DNA from: Zunongwangia atlantica 22II14-10F7 | GTDB taxonomy: Bacteria > Bacteroidota > Bacteroidia > Flavobacteriales > Flavobacteriaceae | Direction: 5' to 3' | NCBI RefSeq assembly: GCF_002094855.1 | Contig: NZ_ARYN01000001.1 | Coordinates: 248,001 to 312,000 of the forward strand | Length of the DNA stretch: 64,000 bases | Shown: positions 23,629-33,114 of the stretch, piece after piece | How positions within the stretch are numbered: position 1 is the stretch's first letter | Layout: the number at the start of each line of letters is the position of its first letter | Made by a program: the position numbers and the translations under genes | The notes under the pieces: generated by a model | The model's database searches: none | The model's input: only the letters and a program-made list of their open reading frames with translations | Told to the model about the DNA's origin: nothing

Positions 23629-25012
23629 CATTCGCGATTCCGCCAAAATTTTCACTTCGTTTTACCTCGCTATTTTCGATGTCGTTTAAATTGATTTTAA
23701 AAACTCCGTTTTGAGGTGTTAGATTATGGTTATAGTCGTTTAAACCTCCAATAATATATAATTGATGATCATAAATATGCATTGTAGGTGCAAATCTATT
23801 TATCGAGATTGCATATTCTTTAAGCTCTTTTGTAATTACATTAAAAGTGCATAACTTTCCGTTTTCGTAGATGTATAAAAGATTATTTTTTGTAGCCAAG
23901 GCAGGTTGGGCCATTTCCTCAAAAAGCAAAGCTTCTCGTTTCCATTTTCGGGTTTTAACGTCATAAGATTCAATTCCTTTTAAAACCTGGCCATTATAAC
24001 CACCAACCATGTAAAATTTTTGATGAACTAAAATACCCTGAGTTTCCTTAGATTCTGGCATATTTCCTAGATCATACCATAAGCCAGTTTTTAAATTCTG
24101 AAGATGTATTTTGTTGGAATACTCTTTGTCTTCAGTTTTAGCATCTTTTTTTACAGATCCCCCCATAATTACCAAACTATTTTTATAGATAAAAGACGCA
24201 GCGTTTACTGCCATGTGTGGGTTTGTTTCATCGATACTTATTTCTTTATTGGCAATGTTGTAAATCTCTATTGTGTTATCCAGATATTCGTAGCGGCGAT
24301 TTCTGGAAAGTGTCTTACCACCAAAAGAATATATTTTACCTTCATAATTACCAGCCTGATGCATAGCGCGCCTAGAGAAATTGGTATGATCTTCTTTTGT
24401 CCATTTATTGTCTTTTATATCGTAAATAAGTAAAACTGAACTGTATTCTTTATGATTAATAGAGAAGGTATTTTGCGATAAAGCTTTCATGATATTATCA
24501 GGTTCTGCCATGTTTTGTGCTTCTTCTGCAGATAGTTTTCTTGCAAAACCATGACTTTCTAAAGATGTGTTTCCAGAAACTACGTAAATTTTATCTTCAA
24601 TTAAAACAGATCCAAAATCGAATAAACCAAAGGGTAAATTTTCTACTTCTGTAAAAGGAACAGATTTAAAGTTTTTCTTATTGGAGCTTATACTTACTTC
24701 ATCTAAACTTTCAGAAGCTTCTACCATTAATATTGGTGATTTTCTGGATAAAACTTCTCTAACGCTTAAGGATAATTTATTGTAATTCAGCATAGAGAAA
24801 TAAATACTATCATTTAATGTAGCTTCCTCATAATTTATACTGAATTTACCTTCGCTATCGCTTACAACACCATTAATTTGATTGTTGTAATAGACATGAA
24901 CACCTTGCAAAGGCGCTTTAGAAGCACTATCTAAGATTACTCCTTCAAGGCTTTGTGCAAATGACTGAATAGCAAATAGCATAACTATTCCTATTGCTAA
25001 AATATTTCTCAT
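23621..25012 (-). CDS. Kelch-repeat protein with N-terminal carboxypeptidase-like domain, exported
   Basis: A 463-residue protein with a signal peptide (ILAIGIVMLFAIQSFAQ, cleaved near 20). It has a carboxypeptidase regulatory-like beta domain (about 21-100; LEGVILDSASKAPLQGVHVYY), then kelch beta-propeller repeats (about 125-440) marked by YVVSGN, YSFGGK, VIMGGS, YMVGGY and YIIGGL. It probably acts at the cell surface in ligand or glycan binding. There is no lipobox and no sorting domain. It ends tail-to-tail with the 63-aa gene, overlapping by 8 bp. A kelch sialate mutarotase-like role is not supported by any specific motif. Confidence 0.82.
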   Translation of the reverse strand: MRNILAIGIVMLFAIQSFAQSLEGVILDSASKAPLQGVHVYYNNQINGVVSDSEGKFSINYEEATLNDSIYFSMLNYNKLSLSVREVLSRKSPILMVEASESLDEVSISSNKKNFKSVPFTEVENLPFGLFDFGSVLIEDKIYVVSGNTSLESHGFARKLSAEEAQNMAEPDNIMKALSQNTFSINHKEYSSVLLIYDIKDNKWTKEDHTNFSRRAMHQAGNYEGKIYSFGGKTLSRNRRYEYLDNTIEIYNIANKEISIDETNPHMAVNAASFIYKNSLVIMGGSVKKDAKTEDKEYSNKIHLQNLKTGLWYDLGNMPESKETQGILVHQKFYMVGGYNGQVLKGIESYDVKTRKWKREALLFEEMAQPALATKNNLLYIYENGKLCTFNVITKELKEYAISINRFAPTMHIYDHQLYIIGGLNDYNHNLTPQNGVFKINLNDIENSEVKRSENFGGIANAN

Positions 25013-25116
25013 GTCTATAATTTTTGGGAAAGACTAATTTCTTTAAAGGTATAAAAACTAAGAGGCAAAATGCCCAATCTCATATTAAATTATTCTATAC
25101 TTAACATTTAGAAATA

Positions 25117-25147
25117 GAAAAGGCTACTTGTGTAAAGCAGCCTTTTC
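25117..25147 (-). terminator. Stem-loop after the metal efflux operon
   Basis: The 9-bp stem GAAAAGGCT (25117-25125) / AGCCTTTTC (25139-25147) encloses 13 nt, about 60 bp beyond the RND gene stop. A second smaller hairpin (ATTCTCA 25173-25179 / TGAGAAT 25188-25194) lies between. On the minus strand the sequence after the main stem is TATTTC, only moderately T-rich. Confidence 0.5.
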
Positions 25148-25204
25148 ATCTAAACAATTATAATGAAAATATATTCTCAAAGTAAACTGAGAATTTTTTA
25201 AAAA

Positions 25205-28200
25205 TTATTCTTCCTTCTTTTTATAAAACCAGTAAAATATCTGCGGAAGTACGGTAAACGATAATAGCATACAGATCAATAATCCGCCTACGATCATAAT
25301 GGCCAGTGGCTTTTGAACTTCAGAACCCATTCCGTTAGAAAGTGCTGCAGGTAAAAGTCCTAAAGAGCCCATTAAAGCGATCATAATTACCGGACGGATT
25401 CTACTATAAACTCCTTCTGAAATGGCCTGTTTTAAAGGCATATGCTCTAAGTTTTCTTTCATTACGGCAACCAGGATAATTCCGTCGATGGTACATACGC
25501 CAAACAGGATGATAAAACCAATTCCTGCCGAAATTCCAAAGATGGTTCCCGTAAGCCAAAGCGAGATAAAACCGCCAATAAAAGCAAACGAAAGCGTTGA
25601 AATACAAATAAGCGTGTCTTTTATATTTCCAAAATTCATATACAGTAAAAAGACGATCAGTAACAGCACGGCGGGTACAATATAACTCAGCTGTTTGGTA
25701 GCACGTTCTTTACTTTCAAACTCGCCGGCCCATTCCACTTTTGTATTTTCAGGAAACTTGATCTCTTCGTCTACCGCTTTTTGTGCATCTGCAATCGTGC
25801 TTCCCAAATCGCGCCCGTCGATACTAAAACCAATCCCGGTATAACGACTGCTACCTTCCCGATAAATAAATGCGGGGCCGGTTTTAAATTCAATATCGGC
25901 GATATTTTTTAGCGGAACTTTTTTACCATCTAACGTTGGTATCAAAATATTAGCAATCTCTTCTTCACTATCACGGTAAGCTTTTTCAAAACGAATTTGC
26001 AGATCAAATTTTCGCTCATCTTCGTAAAAATAAGAGGCTGTTTTTCCGCCAATAGCCATCTCGATCACGGCTTGTGCATCTTCGGTACTTACTGCGTATT
26101 GCGCCATTTTATTTTCCTGAAGACTAATGCGCAACTCGGGTAAGCCAATGTTTTTATAAACCAGCACATCGGTGATTCCTTCAATTTTACTAATGGTTTT
26201 GGCCACTTTATTGGCCTGTTCTTCCATCTGAAACAAATTGTTACCAAATATTTTGATCACCAGCGAGCTTTTTACGCCGGCAACAAATTCTTCCACATTA
26301 TCTTGAATAGGCTGACTAAATCCAAAGGTGATTCCTTTAAATTCTGAAAGACTTTCTTTCATTTCGGCAATCAATTCGTCTTTATTTAAATCGCGATCCC
26401 ATTCGTCTTGCGGTTTTAGCTGAATATGGAATTCATTATTGAAAAATCCCGTAGGATCTGTACCATCATTAGGTCTTCCGGTTTGGTTCAGCACAAATTT
26501 TACTTCGTCAAAACTGCGTAATTTGGCTTTGATCTCTTTTCCGGTTTTTACCGATTCTTCCAAACTCACACTATTGGGCAGCGTAGCTCTGATATATACC
26601 GCGCCTTCATTTAACTGCGGAATAAACTCCGTCCCATAATTCAGGATTTTAAAAATACAGAGTGCAAAAATTGCTGCAAAAACGCCCAAAGTGAGCTTTC
26701 TGTGTTTGGTGGTAAATGAAAATAGCCTGAAAATATTTCCGCGGAAAAAATTAACCACAGGATTATTTTTTGCTGAAACGTGCTTTTTCAATAAGACTTT
26801 ACACATTGCCGGCACAAAAGTTAAACTGAGCAATAATGAGCCTAAAAGTGCATAACCTAAAGTGTACGCCAGCGGAGTAAACATTTTTCCTTCTACCTTC
26901 TGAAACGAGAAAATAGGGGAAAGCGCGATAATTAAAATCAGTTGCGCAAAGAAAATATGTGGGGCTACTTTGCTCACGTTTTCCCGAATTAGATCGGTTT
27001 TTGAGATTTTATTGTAGCGCGCTACTCCCAGTTCTGCAGATTTTTCTTCTAGTTTTACATAAACGGCTTCAACGATTACCAGCGTTCCTTCCAGCAATAA
27101 TCCAAAATCTAGCGCGCCCATCGAGATCAGGTTGGCAGGCATTCCCTGAATGCGCAACAATGTAATACTGAATAAAAATGAAAGCGGAATAATTAAAGCT
27201 ACCGTTATTGTGGTTCTCCAGTTAAATAGGAAAACCAAAACGATAAGCGAAACCAAAACGATGCCTTCTACCAGGTTTTTGCTTACGGTTTTTACAGTAG
27301 AATTTACCAGTTCGGTACGGTCGATAAAGGGTTTTATTTGTACATCTTTAGGCAGGATGCGTTCGTTTAATTCGGTGATCTTATCTTTTAAACGCTCGAT
27401 AACTTCCGCAGGATTTTCACCACGAAGCATTACCACAATACCTTCTACCAGATCTTCATCATCATCTAAACTTACCTGGCCTAATCTTGGTTTTGCGGTA
27501 AGTTCAACTTGAGCGACATTTTTAACCAAAACCGGAGTCTGATTGTGTGTGGTGATAAGTGTATTTTCGATATCGGCGATGCTGGTTAACAATCCCACAC
27601 CGCGCACTACGTAAGCTTGCTGACCTTTCTGAATAATATCGCCACCAACGTTGATGTTACTTTTAGTAATGGCCTCATAAATATCGAGCGGTGTAAGATC
27701 GTATTGCTCTAAAGCCGTTGGATTTACCTGAATTTGATAGGTTTTTTCTTCGCCTCCAAAACTTTGTACATCAGAAATTCCCGGAACGGCCAGAAGTTCG
27801 CGCTCGATTACCCATTCCTGAATGGCAGAAAGTTCTTTGATAGGTCGCTCACTCTCGATCACATACCTGAAAATCTCTCCCGTAGCGCCGTAAGGAGGAT
27901 CGATCTCGGCATCGGTTCCTTCGGGTAAGTCTACGCCCTGCAATCGGTTGGCGGCGTATTGCTGCGCGTAAAAATCTTCAACATCATCTTCAAAAATAAT
28001 GGTCACTACAGATAAACCGAAAAGTGAAATAGAACGAACATCAGACTTTTTAGGAATGGTGTTCATCTTTTTCATTATGGGGAGCGTGACAAATTTCTCG
28101 ACTTCTTCAGCGCTTCGTCCCGGCCATTGCGTAATGATCCTTGCTCTGGTATTGGTCACATCAGGGAAGGCTTCAATAGGCGTGTGAATGTAACTGTATA

Positions 28201-28291
28201 CGCCGATGACAGCGAGTAAACCGGTTAAGAAAAAAACAATAAGGCTGTTTTTTAACGAAAATGAAACCAGTGCATTGGTGAATTTTTCCAT
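25205..28291 (-). CDS. Heavy-metal efflux RND transporter (CusA/CzcA family)
   Basis: A 1028-residue inner-membrane proton/metal antiporter, the pump of a tripartite exporter. It has the RND layout of TM1 (about 11-31), a large periplasmic loop, TM2-6 (about 340-510), TM7 near 536-552, a second loop, and TM8-12 at the end. The TM4 relay reads GALDFGLLLEGTLVIVE with D395, E401 and E408; CzcA-type pumps usually have DFG-x3-D, so the middle Asp is Glu here. The export substrate (Cu+, Ag+, Co2+, Zn2+ or Cd2+) cannot be decided. It is last in an operon after the adaptor (21 bp gap). Confidence 0.92.
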   Translation of the reverse strand: MEKFTNALVSFSLKNSLIVFFLTGLLAVIGVYSYIHTPIEAFPDVTNTRARIITQWPGRSAEEVEKFVTLPIMKKMNTIPKKSDVRSISLFGLSVVTIIFEDDVEDFYAQQYAANRLQGVDLPEGTDAEIDPPYGATGEIFRYVIESERPIKELSAIQEWVIERELLAVPGISDVQSFGGEEKTYQIQVNPTALEQYDLTPLDIYEAITKSNINVGGDIIQKGQQAYVVRGVGLLTSIADIENTLITTHNQTPVLVKNVAQVELTAKPRLGQVSLDDDEDLVEGIVVMLRGENPAEVIERLKDKITELNERILPKDVQIKPFIDRTELVNSTVKTVSKNLVEGIVLVSLIVLVFLFNWRTTITVALIIPLSFLFSITLLRIQGMPANLISMGALDFGLLLEGTLVIVEAVYVKLEEKSAELGVARYNKISKTDLIRENVSKVAPHIFFAQLILIIALSPIFSFQKVEGKMFTPLAYTLGYALLGSLLLSLTFVPAMCKVLLKKHVSAKNNPVVNFFRGNIFRLFSFTTKHRKLTLGVFAAIFALCIFKILNYGTEFIPQLNEGAVYIRATLPNSVSLEESVKTGKEIKAKLRSFDEVKFVLNQTGRPNDGTDPTGFFNNEFHIQLKPQDEWDRDLNKDELIAEMKESLSEFKGITFGFSQPIQDNVEEFVAGVKSSLVIKIFGNNLFQMEEQANKVAKTISKIEGITDVLVYKNIGLPELRISLQENKMAQYAVSTEDAQAVIEMAIGGKTASYFYEDERKFDLQIRFEKAYRDSEEEIANILIPTLDGKKVPLKNIADIEFKTGPAFIYREGSSRYTGIGFSIDGRDLGSTIADAQKAVDEEIKFPENTKVEWAGEFESKERATKQLSYIVPAVLLLIVFLLYMNFGNIKDTLICISTLSFAFIGGFISLWLTGTIFGISAGIGFIILFGVCTIDGIILVAVMKENLEHMPLKQAISEGVYSRIRPVIMIALMGSLGLLPAALSNGMGSEVQKPLAIMIVGGLLICMLLSFTVLPQIFYWFYKKKEE

Positions 28292-28312
28292 ACTATTTTC
28301 TTTCCGGGGTTT

Positions 28313-29410
28313 TTAAAGTGAAGCACTACTTTCAAAAAGCAGTAGCGCGTTATGGGTAGCGATCTGGTCACCTTCGGTTAAACCTTCTTTGATATAGAAA
28401 CTGTCTTCGTCTTGCGAAAGAATTTCTACTTCGCTTATTCTTGGCGTGCAGCGATCATCTAGCAAAACCGTGTAATACGCATTATTACTGAACACCACGG
28501 CCTTTGCAGGAATATGTGGAGCCTGTTCTTCTGTTTTATTTTTTACGATAGCTTCTACACGCAAGCCGGGTTTTAAGAAAAGCGCTTTGTTTTCAAGAAC
28601 AATTCGGGCTTTAAGCACGTTATCTTCCGGAGCCAGCACATTAGAAATTCGGTCTATTTTTCCTTCAAAAGTTTTATCGGGATAACTGCTGCTTTTTATA
28701 GAAACCGGCATTCCTTCAGCAACCGCATCGATATCGGTAGCATAAATATTTACGTTGATCCAAACTTCATCCAGATCTGAAATCGTAAACAAAGGATCAC
28801 CTTCGGCACCAATTTGCATTCCGGCGGCAATTTTATTGTCTACCACAAAACCACTTCTAGGTGCTTTTATTTGAAAAACGCCTTTCTCCGGGCTGGCGCT
28901 ATACAGCTGAAGATTGGTTTGCAGCTTTTGTAAATCTGATTCTAAATTTGCTTTTTCACTTTGCGCGGCAATCAATTCTTTTTCTGAAGCAATCCCATCG
29001 TCATAGAAACTTTGGGTAGATTGCAATTGGCGTTTTGCCACCTCGAGATTGGCTTTTAGTTGTTTGATTTCAGCTTCTATCCCGTTGAGTTCGGTACTTT
29101 TTATTTCGGCTAAAACCTGATTTTTTTCTACTTTATCTCCTAGGGTGAAATAAGTGTTGGTGATAATCCCGCCCACCAGGCTCACATAGTTTACCACGGC
29201 GTTAGGATTGTAAGCTACAACACCATTAAGTCGCAGGCTGCGCACAACCTGATCGTTTGTGATCTTTAAAGGCTGCAAGGCACTAAATTCTTTTTCAGAA
29301 AGACATTGCTGTGCGGTTTCGGTTTTTTTAGGTTCTTCTTTGCAGCCTATGAAAAGCAGTGTGCTAAAGGCAAATACAAGTGGAAATTTTATGCGGTGTA
29401 TACTGTTCAT
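28313..29410 (-). CDS. Periplasmic adaptor (membrane fusion) lipoprotein of the metal efflux system
   Basis: A 365-residue CusB/CzcB-type adaptor. The N-terminal signal with lipobox LFIGC (Cys23) anchors it in the inner membrane. A barrel-sandwich hybrid (VVNYVSLVGGIITNTYFTLGDKVEKNQVLAEIKS, about 67-101) flanks a coiled-coil hairpin (about 105-160), followed by the second half (GVFQIKAPRSGFV), a beta-barrel and a membrane-proximal domain. It bridges the RND pump and the TolC channel. Its first base overlaps the stop of the TolC gene, giving tight coupling. No N-terminal metal-binding Met cluster is visible. Confidence 0.9.
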   Translation of the reverse strand: MNSIHRIKFPLVFAFSTLLFIGCKEEPKKTETAQQCLSEKEFSALQPLKITNDQVVRSLRLNGVVAYNPNAVVNYVSLVGGIITNTYFTLGDKVEKNQVLAEIKSTELNGIEAEIKQLKANLEVAKRQLQSTQSFYDDGIASEKELIAAQSEKANLESDLQKLQTNLQLYSASPEKGVFQIKAPRSGFVVDNKIAAGMQIGAEGDPLFTISDLDEVWINVNIYATDIDAVAEGMPVSIKSSSYPDKTFEGKIDRISNVLAPEDNVLKARIVLENKALFLKPGLRVEAIVKNKTEEQAPHIPAKAVVFSNNAYYTVLLDDRCTPRISEVEILSQDEDSFYIKEGLTEGDQIATHNALLLFESSASL

Positions 29411-30729
29411 TAGTTCGGGGTTTTAAGTTCTAGTCCGGTGCTGTATTTTAATTCTTCTAAATCGTCAAAGTATTCCTGTTGATTTTCTAGGATGCTACGT
29501 TTGGTATCGATATACGATTCCAGAAAATCCATATACGTGATGATATTGATGTTTTGCAGCTTAAAATATTCGGTATAGGCATCCATCGTTTTATCTAAAC
29601 CTGTTAGATAATCGGCGTCGATGCTATCAAAAAATGCAGCTGCTTGTAATACATTTTGGTAGTTTTTGCGCACTTCTTCGCGTACTTCCAGCAGCTTGTG
29701 TTGGTTGAGATAATTTTGTTGTTCTACGGCAAATTCAGCTTTTTTAATATTGCCTTTATTCCTATCGAAAAATGGAAGATCGATCGAAAAACCAACTCCA
29801 ATAAAATCGCGCAGAATATTCCCGCCACGATCATAGCCCAAAGAAACCGCGACATCTGGTACAGCCTGCGCTTTTTCGTAGCTCAATTCGTTTTGCGTTT
29901 GTGTAATTTGCAATGCGCTAAGCGCCACATCTGGTCGGTTTTTTAAAGCTTCTTGCTGTAGATAATTCAACGTATACTGAAACGGAAGCTGGTAAGTTTC
30001 CTTAAGTTGAAAATTAGGCTGAAACGATAATTGCGTACTTTCAGTAAGGTTAAGCATCACAACCAGCTCTTCATTTTTTTCGTTAAGAATTTTTCGCTCT
30101 TCGATAAGATCGTCTTTAATGCCAAGCAGCGATGCCTGTAAGCGTATGAGTTCTGCTTTGTTTACATTGCCCTCGTCGTATTGCTTTTGATACGCTTTTA
30201 CGATACTTTCTAGCGAAATTAGCTGGCGTTCCAGCATTAAAACATAGCCCTCGTGAAACCTAAACGCATAAATAGATTTCCTGAATTCGGTTTTAAGACT
30301 CAATAGAAAATCTTCCAGGTAAGCCTGAGCTTTTTCTTGCTCAACTTTTGCAAGTGCTACCCGTTTTTTACGCTTTCCGGCGGTTTCAATAACCTGTTCT
30401 AATTGGGCTGAAACCTGACGATAATTCCCAAAACTGTCACTGCCAAAAAGCGAAGGTTGAGCTTCACCGGTGCGCTGTTGATAAGCTGTCGCCCAAAGAT
30501 TCATCTCATCTACCGTAAGCGTAGGATTGGGCCAAACTTTTGCCTGGATCACTTCAGCAGCTGCTTGATCTATAGAAAGACGCTCGGCCAACAGTGGTAA
30601 ATTATTTTTTAAGAGTAGATTTTCAGCCTGCTCCAAATCGAGCACCAGTGTATCTTGCGTTTGCGCCTGTAATCCATTTAGGTAAGCGCAGAAAATCAAT
30701 AATAGGGGATATAGACTTCTTTTTTTCAT
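29410..30729 (-). CDS. TolC-family outer-membrane efflux channel
   Basis: A 439-residue outer-membrane factor with a signal peptide (PLLLIFCAYLNGLQAQ, cleaved near 22). It has two TolC-like repeats: long amphipathic helices beginning with QAENLLLKNNLPLLAERLSI (about 33-52), strands after KVWPNPTLTV, and a second repeat with EALKNRPDVALSALQI. It forms the outer-membrane duct of the metal exporter (CusC/CzcC-like). It starts 115 bp after the histidine kinase gene, and that gap carries a 10-bp-period direct repeat that may be an operator. Confidence 0.9.
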   Translation of the reverse strand: MKKRSLYPLLLIFCAYLNGLQAQTQDTLVLDLEQAENLLLKNNLPLLAERLSIDQAAAEVIQAKVWPNPTLTVDEMNLWATAYQQRTGEAQPSLFGSDSFGNYRQVSAQLEQVIETAGKRKKRVALAKVEQEKAQAYLEDFLLSLKTEFRKSIYAFRFHEGYVLMLERQLISLESIVKAYQKQYDEGNVNKAELIRLQASLLGIKDDLIEERKILNEKNEELVVMLNLTESTQLSFQPNFQLKETYQLPFQYTLNYLQQEALKNRPDVALSALQITQTQNELSYEKAQAVPDVAVSLGYDRGGNILRDFIGVGFSIDLPFFDRNKGNIKKAEFAVEQQNYLNQHKLLEVREEVRKNYQNVLQAAAFFDSIDADYLTGLDKTMDAYTEYFKLQNINIITYMDFLESYIDTKRSILENQQEYFDDLEELKYSTGLELKTPN

Positions 30730-30795
30730 TCTTCAATTTCTTCGGAACAAAAGAAGAAATCAAAGCTTAGAGTAAAATTTGAAGGATATTAAAAA

Positions 30796-30815
30796 CAGAT
30801 TAAAGCAGATTAAAA
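30796..30815 (-). promoter_or_regulatory. Tandem 10-bp direct repeat upstream of the efflux genes (operator candidate)
   Basis: CAGATTAAAG and CAGATTAAAA stand head to tail (on the minus strand TTTAATCTG twice with one base between), 67 bp ahead of the TolC-gene start. OmpR-family regulators, such as the one encoded upstream, commonly bind direct repeats spaced by one helical turn, so this is a candidate site for it. Confidence 0.4.
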
Positions 30816-30844
30816 TTTTTTAATGTTGGGTGAAATGATAAGAA

Positions 30845-32197
30845 TCACTGTGGGAACTGAAGCTGAATTTTAGTGAACTCCTGCGGTTTGCTGGTAATCG
30901 TGTATTCAATTTTATGCAGTTGAAAAACCTTAAGCGCAATGCTCATTCCTAATCCGTTGCCCTGAAATCCAGACGTATTATTTCCGCGGAAGAAAGGCTG
31001 ATTGATGTATTTTAGGTCTTTTTCTAAAATCCCAATACCGTGATCTAAAATTTCAATTTGCAACTGATTTTTTTCTTTAAAAATCCTGATCGACACCGGT
31101 TTGGTTTCAGAAAATTTAGCGGCATTTTCGATACAATTAAAAAGCGCCATATACAGCAAGGTTTCATTTCCTTTAAACAGAAGCGCGCTAAAATCTTCAG
31201 GCAAAACCTCTAATTTCACCTGGAATTTTTCTTCAGGATAAACTTCAGAAAGCTTCTCGATAATTTGCCAGATAATTTCGTCGATTCTAAGCTTCTCTTT
31301 GTACTGTATTTTTCGGTTTAAATTAGAAAGTGTGAGCAAATGTTCCAAAATTTGCTGTAACTGCTGTGCTTCCTGTAAAACCCGTGCCGATGTTTGCTGA
31401 TATTCGATATTTTCACGCTCTTTTTTTAAAGCGATCTCCAACTGATTGATAATACTTGCCAGCGGTGTTTTAAGTTCGTGCGAAGAAAAATCGACAAAGT
31501 TTTTTTGCTGTTCGTAACCGGTTTCAATTTCACTTAGAAGCGAATTAAACGCTTGGAATAACTCTTCTAGCTCGTCTTTAGAACTGTTGTAAGAAAGCTG
31601 CAGCGGTGTTTTGTTTAAATTAAGACGATTTACCTGTTTTATAATATCTCTAACGGGTTTGTAAGCCAGTTTAGAAAGATAGGAGGTAAGCACGATCAAA
31701 ATCGTCATAGCGATTAAAAAACTAATCGCCAAAATACCAATTAACCTATTTTTTTGTCCTTGAATTAACGGATTTGTAGCCTTTACCAAAACCACAAAAT
31801 CACCCTGATTATCCTGATAAAACAAGCCGTGATAATACGTATCGTCTTCCCTAAAATTGAGGTTGCCTTTTTCTTTAATTTGAGTGATTTTCTCACTCCA
31901 ATCTTTTTCTAATTCTTTGGTATTAAAGGCGATGCTTCCGTTTTCGTTAAAAATACTTACTTCCTGGTCTGCACTTAGATTATAAAAAGCATCCTGGATG
32001 GGCTGAAATCCTTTTTGGCTAAGCTCATCACGCTCCAGGTAAAACATCGCAGAGATTTTAGCAGTTCGTGATAATTCCTGAAAATAGATGTTTTTTGAAC
32101 TCTGATAAAAGGCAACATAAATGATCACAGAAGAAACCAGAAAAACAAGTCCAAAAAGTAAACTTGAAATTAGCGTTATTTTCTTCTGAATTTTCAT
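30845..32197 (-). CDS. Sensor histidine kinase of the metal efflux operon
   Basis: A 450-residue membrane kinase. TM1 is about 9-31, with an extracytoplasmic loop of about 120 residues, TM2 at about 152-174, and a HAMP linker. The core is H-box FSSHELKTPLAS with His240, N-box NCIENAAKFS, G1 LDHGIGI and G2 GNGLGMSIA. The gene order next to a CusA/B/C-type exporter suggests metal sensing (CusS-like). The loop has few His/Met residues, so the ligand remains unknown. Its start overlaps the last base of the response regulator gene. Confidence 0.88.
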   Translation of the reverse strand: MKIQKKITLISSLLFGLVFLVSSVIIYVAFYQSSKNIYFQELSRTAKISAMFYLERDELSQKGFQPIQDAFYNLSADQEVSIFNENGSIAFNTKELEKDWSEKITQIKEKGNLNFREDDTYYHGLFYQDNQGDFVVLVKATNPLIQGQKNRLIGILAISFLIAMTILIVLTSYLSKLAYKPVRDIIKQVNRLNLNKTPLQLSYNSSKDELEELFQAFNSLLSEIETGYEQQKNFVDFSSHELKTPLASIINQLEIALKKERENIEYQQTSARVLQEAQQLQQILEHLLTLSNLNRKIQYKEKLRIDEIIWQIIEKLSEVYPEEKFQVKLEVLPEDFSALLFKGNETLLYMALFNCIENAAKFSETKPVSIRIFKEKNQLQIEILDHGIGILEKDLKYINQPFFRGNNTSGFQGNGLGMSIALKVFQLHKIEYTITSKPQEFTKIQLQFPQ

Positions 32198-32877
32198 TAA
32201 TTCTCGGCAATCATATAGCCGCGGCCTTTTATGGTGTGGATAAGTTTAGTTTCGCCTTTGGTATCTATTTTACTTCGCAGATACGAAATATAAACGTCGA
32301 TCACATTGGTATAAGTGTCTTGCTGGGTTTTCCAAACATTTTGTAAAATGGTTTGGCGGCTTACCACTTCGTTTTTATGTTCTAATAAAGTTTTTAGTAG
32401 TAGAAATTCTTTTTGTGACAGATCAATAGCAATGCCATTGCGTTCTACTTTATGCGCTTTGTAATTCAGTTTTAAGTTATTGCAAAATAAATCTTCCTGA
32501 AGCTGCTGCTGGTAGTTGTTAGTGCGGCGATTTAGTGCATTAATCCTGGAAATGAGTTCCTGAAAATGAAAAGGTTTTACCAGGTAATCGTCGGCACCTT
32601 TGTCTAGTGCTTTAATTTTATCTTCAGGCTCTCCTAAAGCGCTAAGAATGATAATTGGCGTAATTATTTTTTTAAACCGAATAAGTTCGCAAAGTTCGAT
32701 TCCTGAAAGTCCGGGCAGCATTATATCAAAAATAAATAAGTCCCAGTCTTCCTGAAAAATTACATCGCGAGCTTTAAAACCATCCTGTTCTAAACGTACA
32801 GAAAAGCCTTCTTCCAATAGGCCTTTGCATAAAGATTCGCCCAGGTGTTTATTATCTTCGACTAATAAAGTTTTCAT
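32197..32877 (-). CDS. OmpR-family response regulator of the metal efflux operon
   Basis: A 226-residue regulator. The receiver has E7/D8, phosphoacceptor D51 (FIFDIMLPG), a Ser in the LSALGE switch position and Lys in YLVKPF. A winged-helix DNA-binding domain (about 128-222) ends in IKGRGYMI. It is CusR-like by context and is the first gene of a five-gene operon (regulator, kinase, TolC, adaptor, pump), an order that would allow self-amplifying induction. A likely target is the tandem repeat at 30796-30815. Confidence 0.9.
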   Translation of the reverse strand: MKTLLVEDNKHLGESLCKGLLEEGFSVRLEQDGFKARDVIFQEDWDLFIFDIMLPGLSGIELCELIRFKKIITPIIILSALGEPEDKIKALDKGADDYLVKPFHFQELISRINALNRRTNNYQQQLQEDLFCNNLKLNYKAHKVERNGIAIDLSQKEFLLLKTLLEHKNEVVSRQTILQNVWKTQQDTYTNVIDVYISYLRSKIDTKGETKLIHTIKGRGYMIAEN

Positions 32878-32984
32878 TTTTAATACTTAGGCTTTTCAGT
32901 AAAATTAAAGTTTAGAATATAAATTTTTTGAAAAACACATTCATTACTATTTTAAAATAATCCTTGAGGCGACCTCGTTTTATT

Positions 32985-33036
32985 GGCACCGCCAAAGTGT
33001 ATAATACACCGAGGTAGTTTATTTCAATTAAAGCAC
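32985..33036 (+). repeat. Multi-hairpin dispersed repeat, copy 2 (internally deleted)
   Basis: The 30-bp head (32985-33014) equals copy 1 except that the second hairpin is GTGTA-TAA-TACAC instead of GGGTA-TAA-TACCC, a two-sided change that keeps pairing. After CCGAGG it jumps directly to the distal end (TAGTTTATTTCAATT), lacking the roughly 50-bp inner section present in copies 1 and 3. It is preceded by GAGG-CGA-CCTC and TTTTATT. It lies between the response regulator and the DUF808 gene (32878-33114). Confidence 0.75.
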
Positions 33037-33114
33037 AAAGGTAAACGATGTTTTTGGGATTGAATTTTAAAATAGCACTAAAAAAATGTTGCCGATTTTA
33101 TATAAAATCGGAAT

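Noticed and set aside
27150-27512. 120-codon frame antisense to the RND pump
   Set aside because: Shadow of the pump gene; low-complexity Ser/Thr-rich product with no homology signs.
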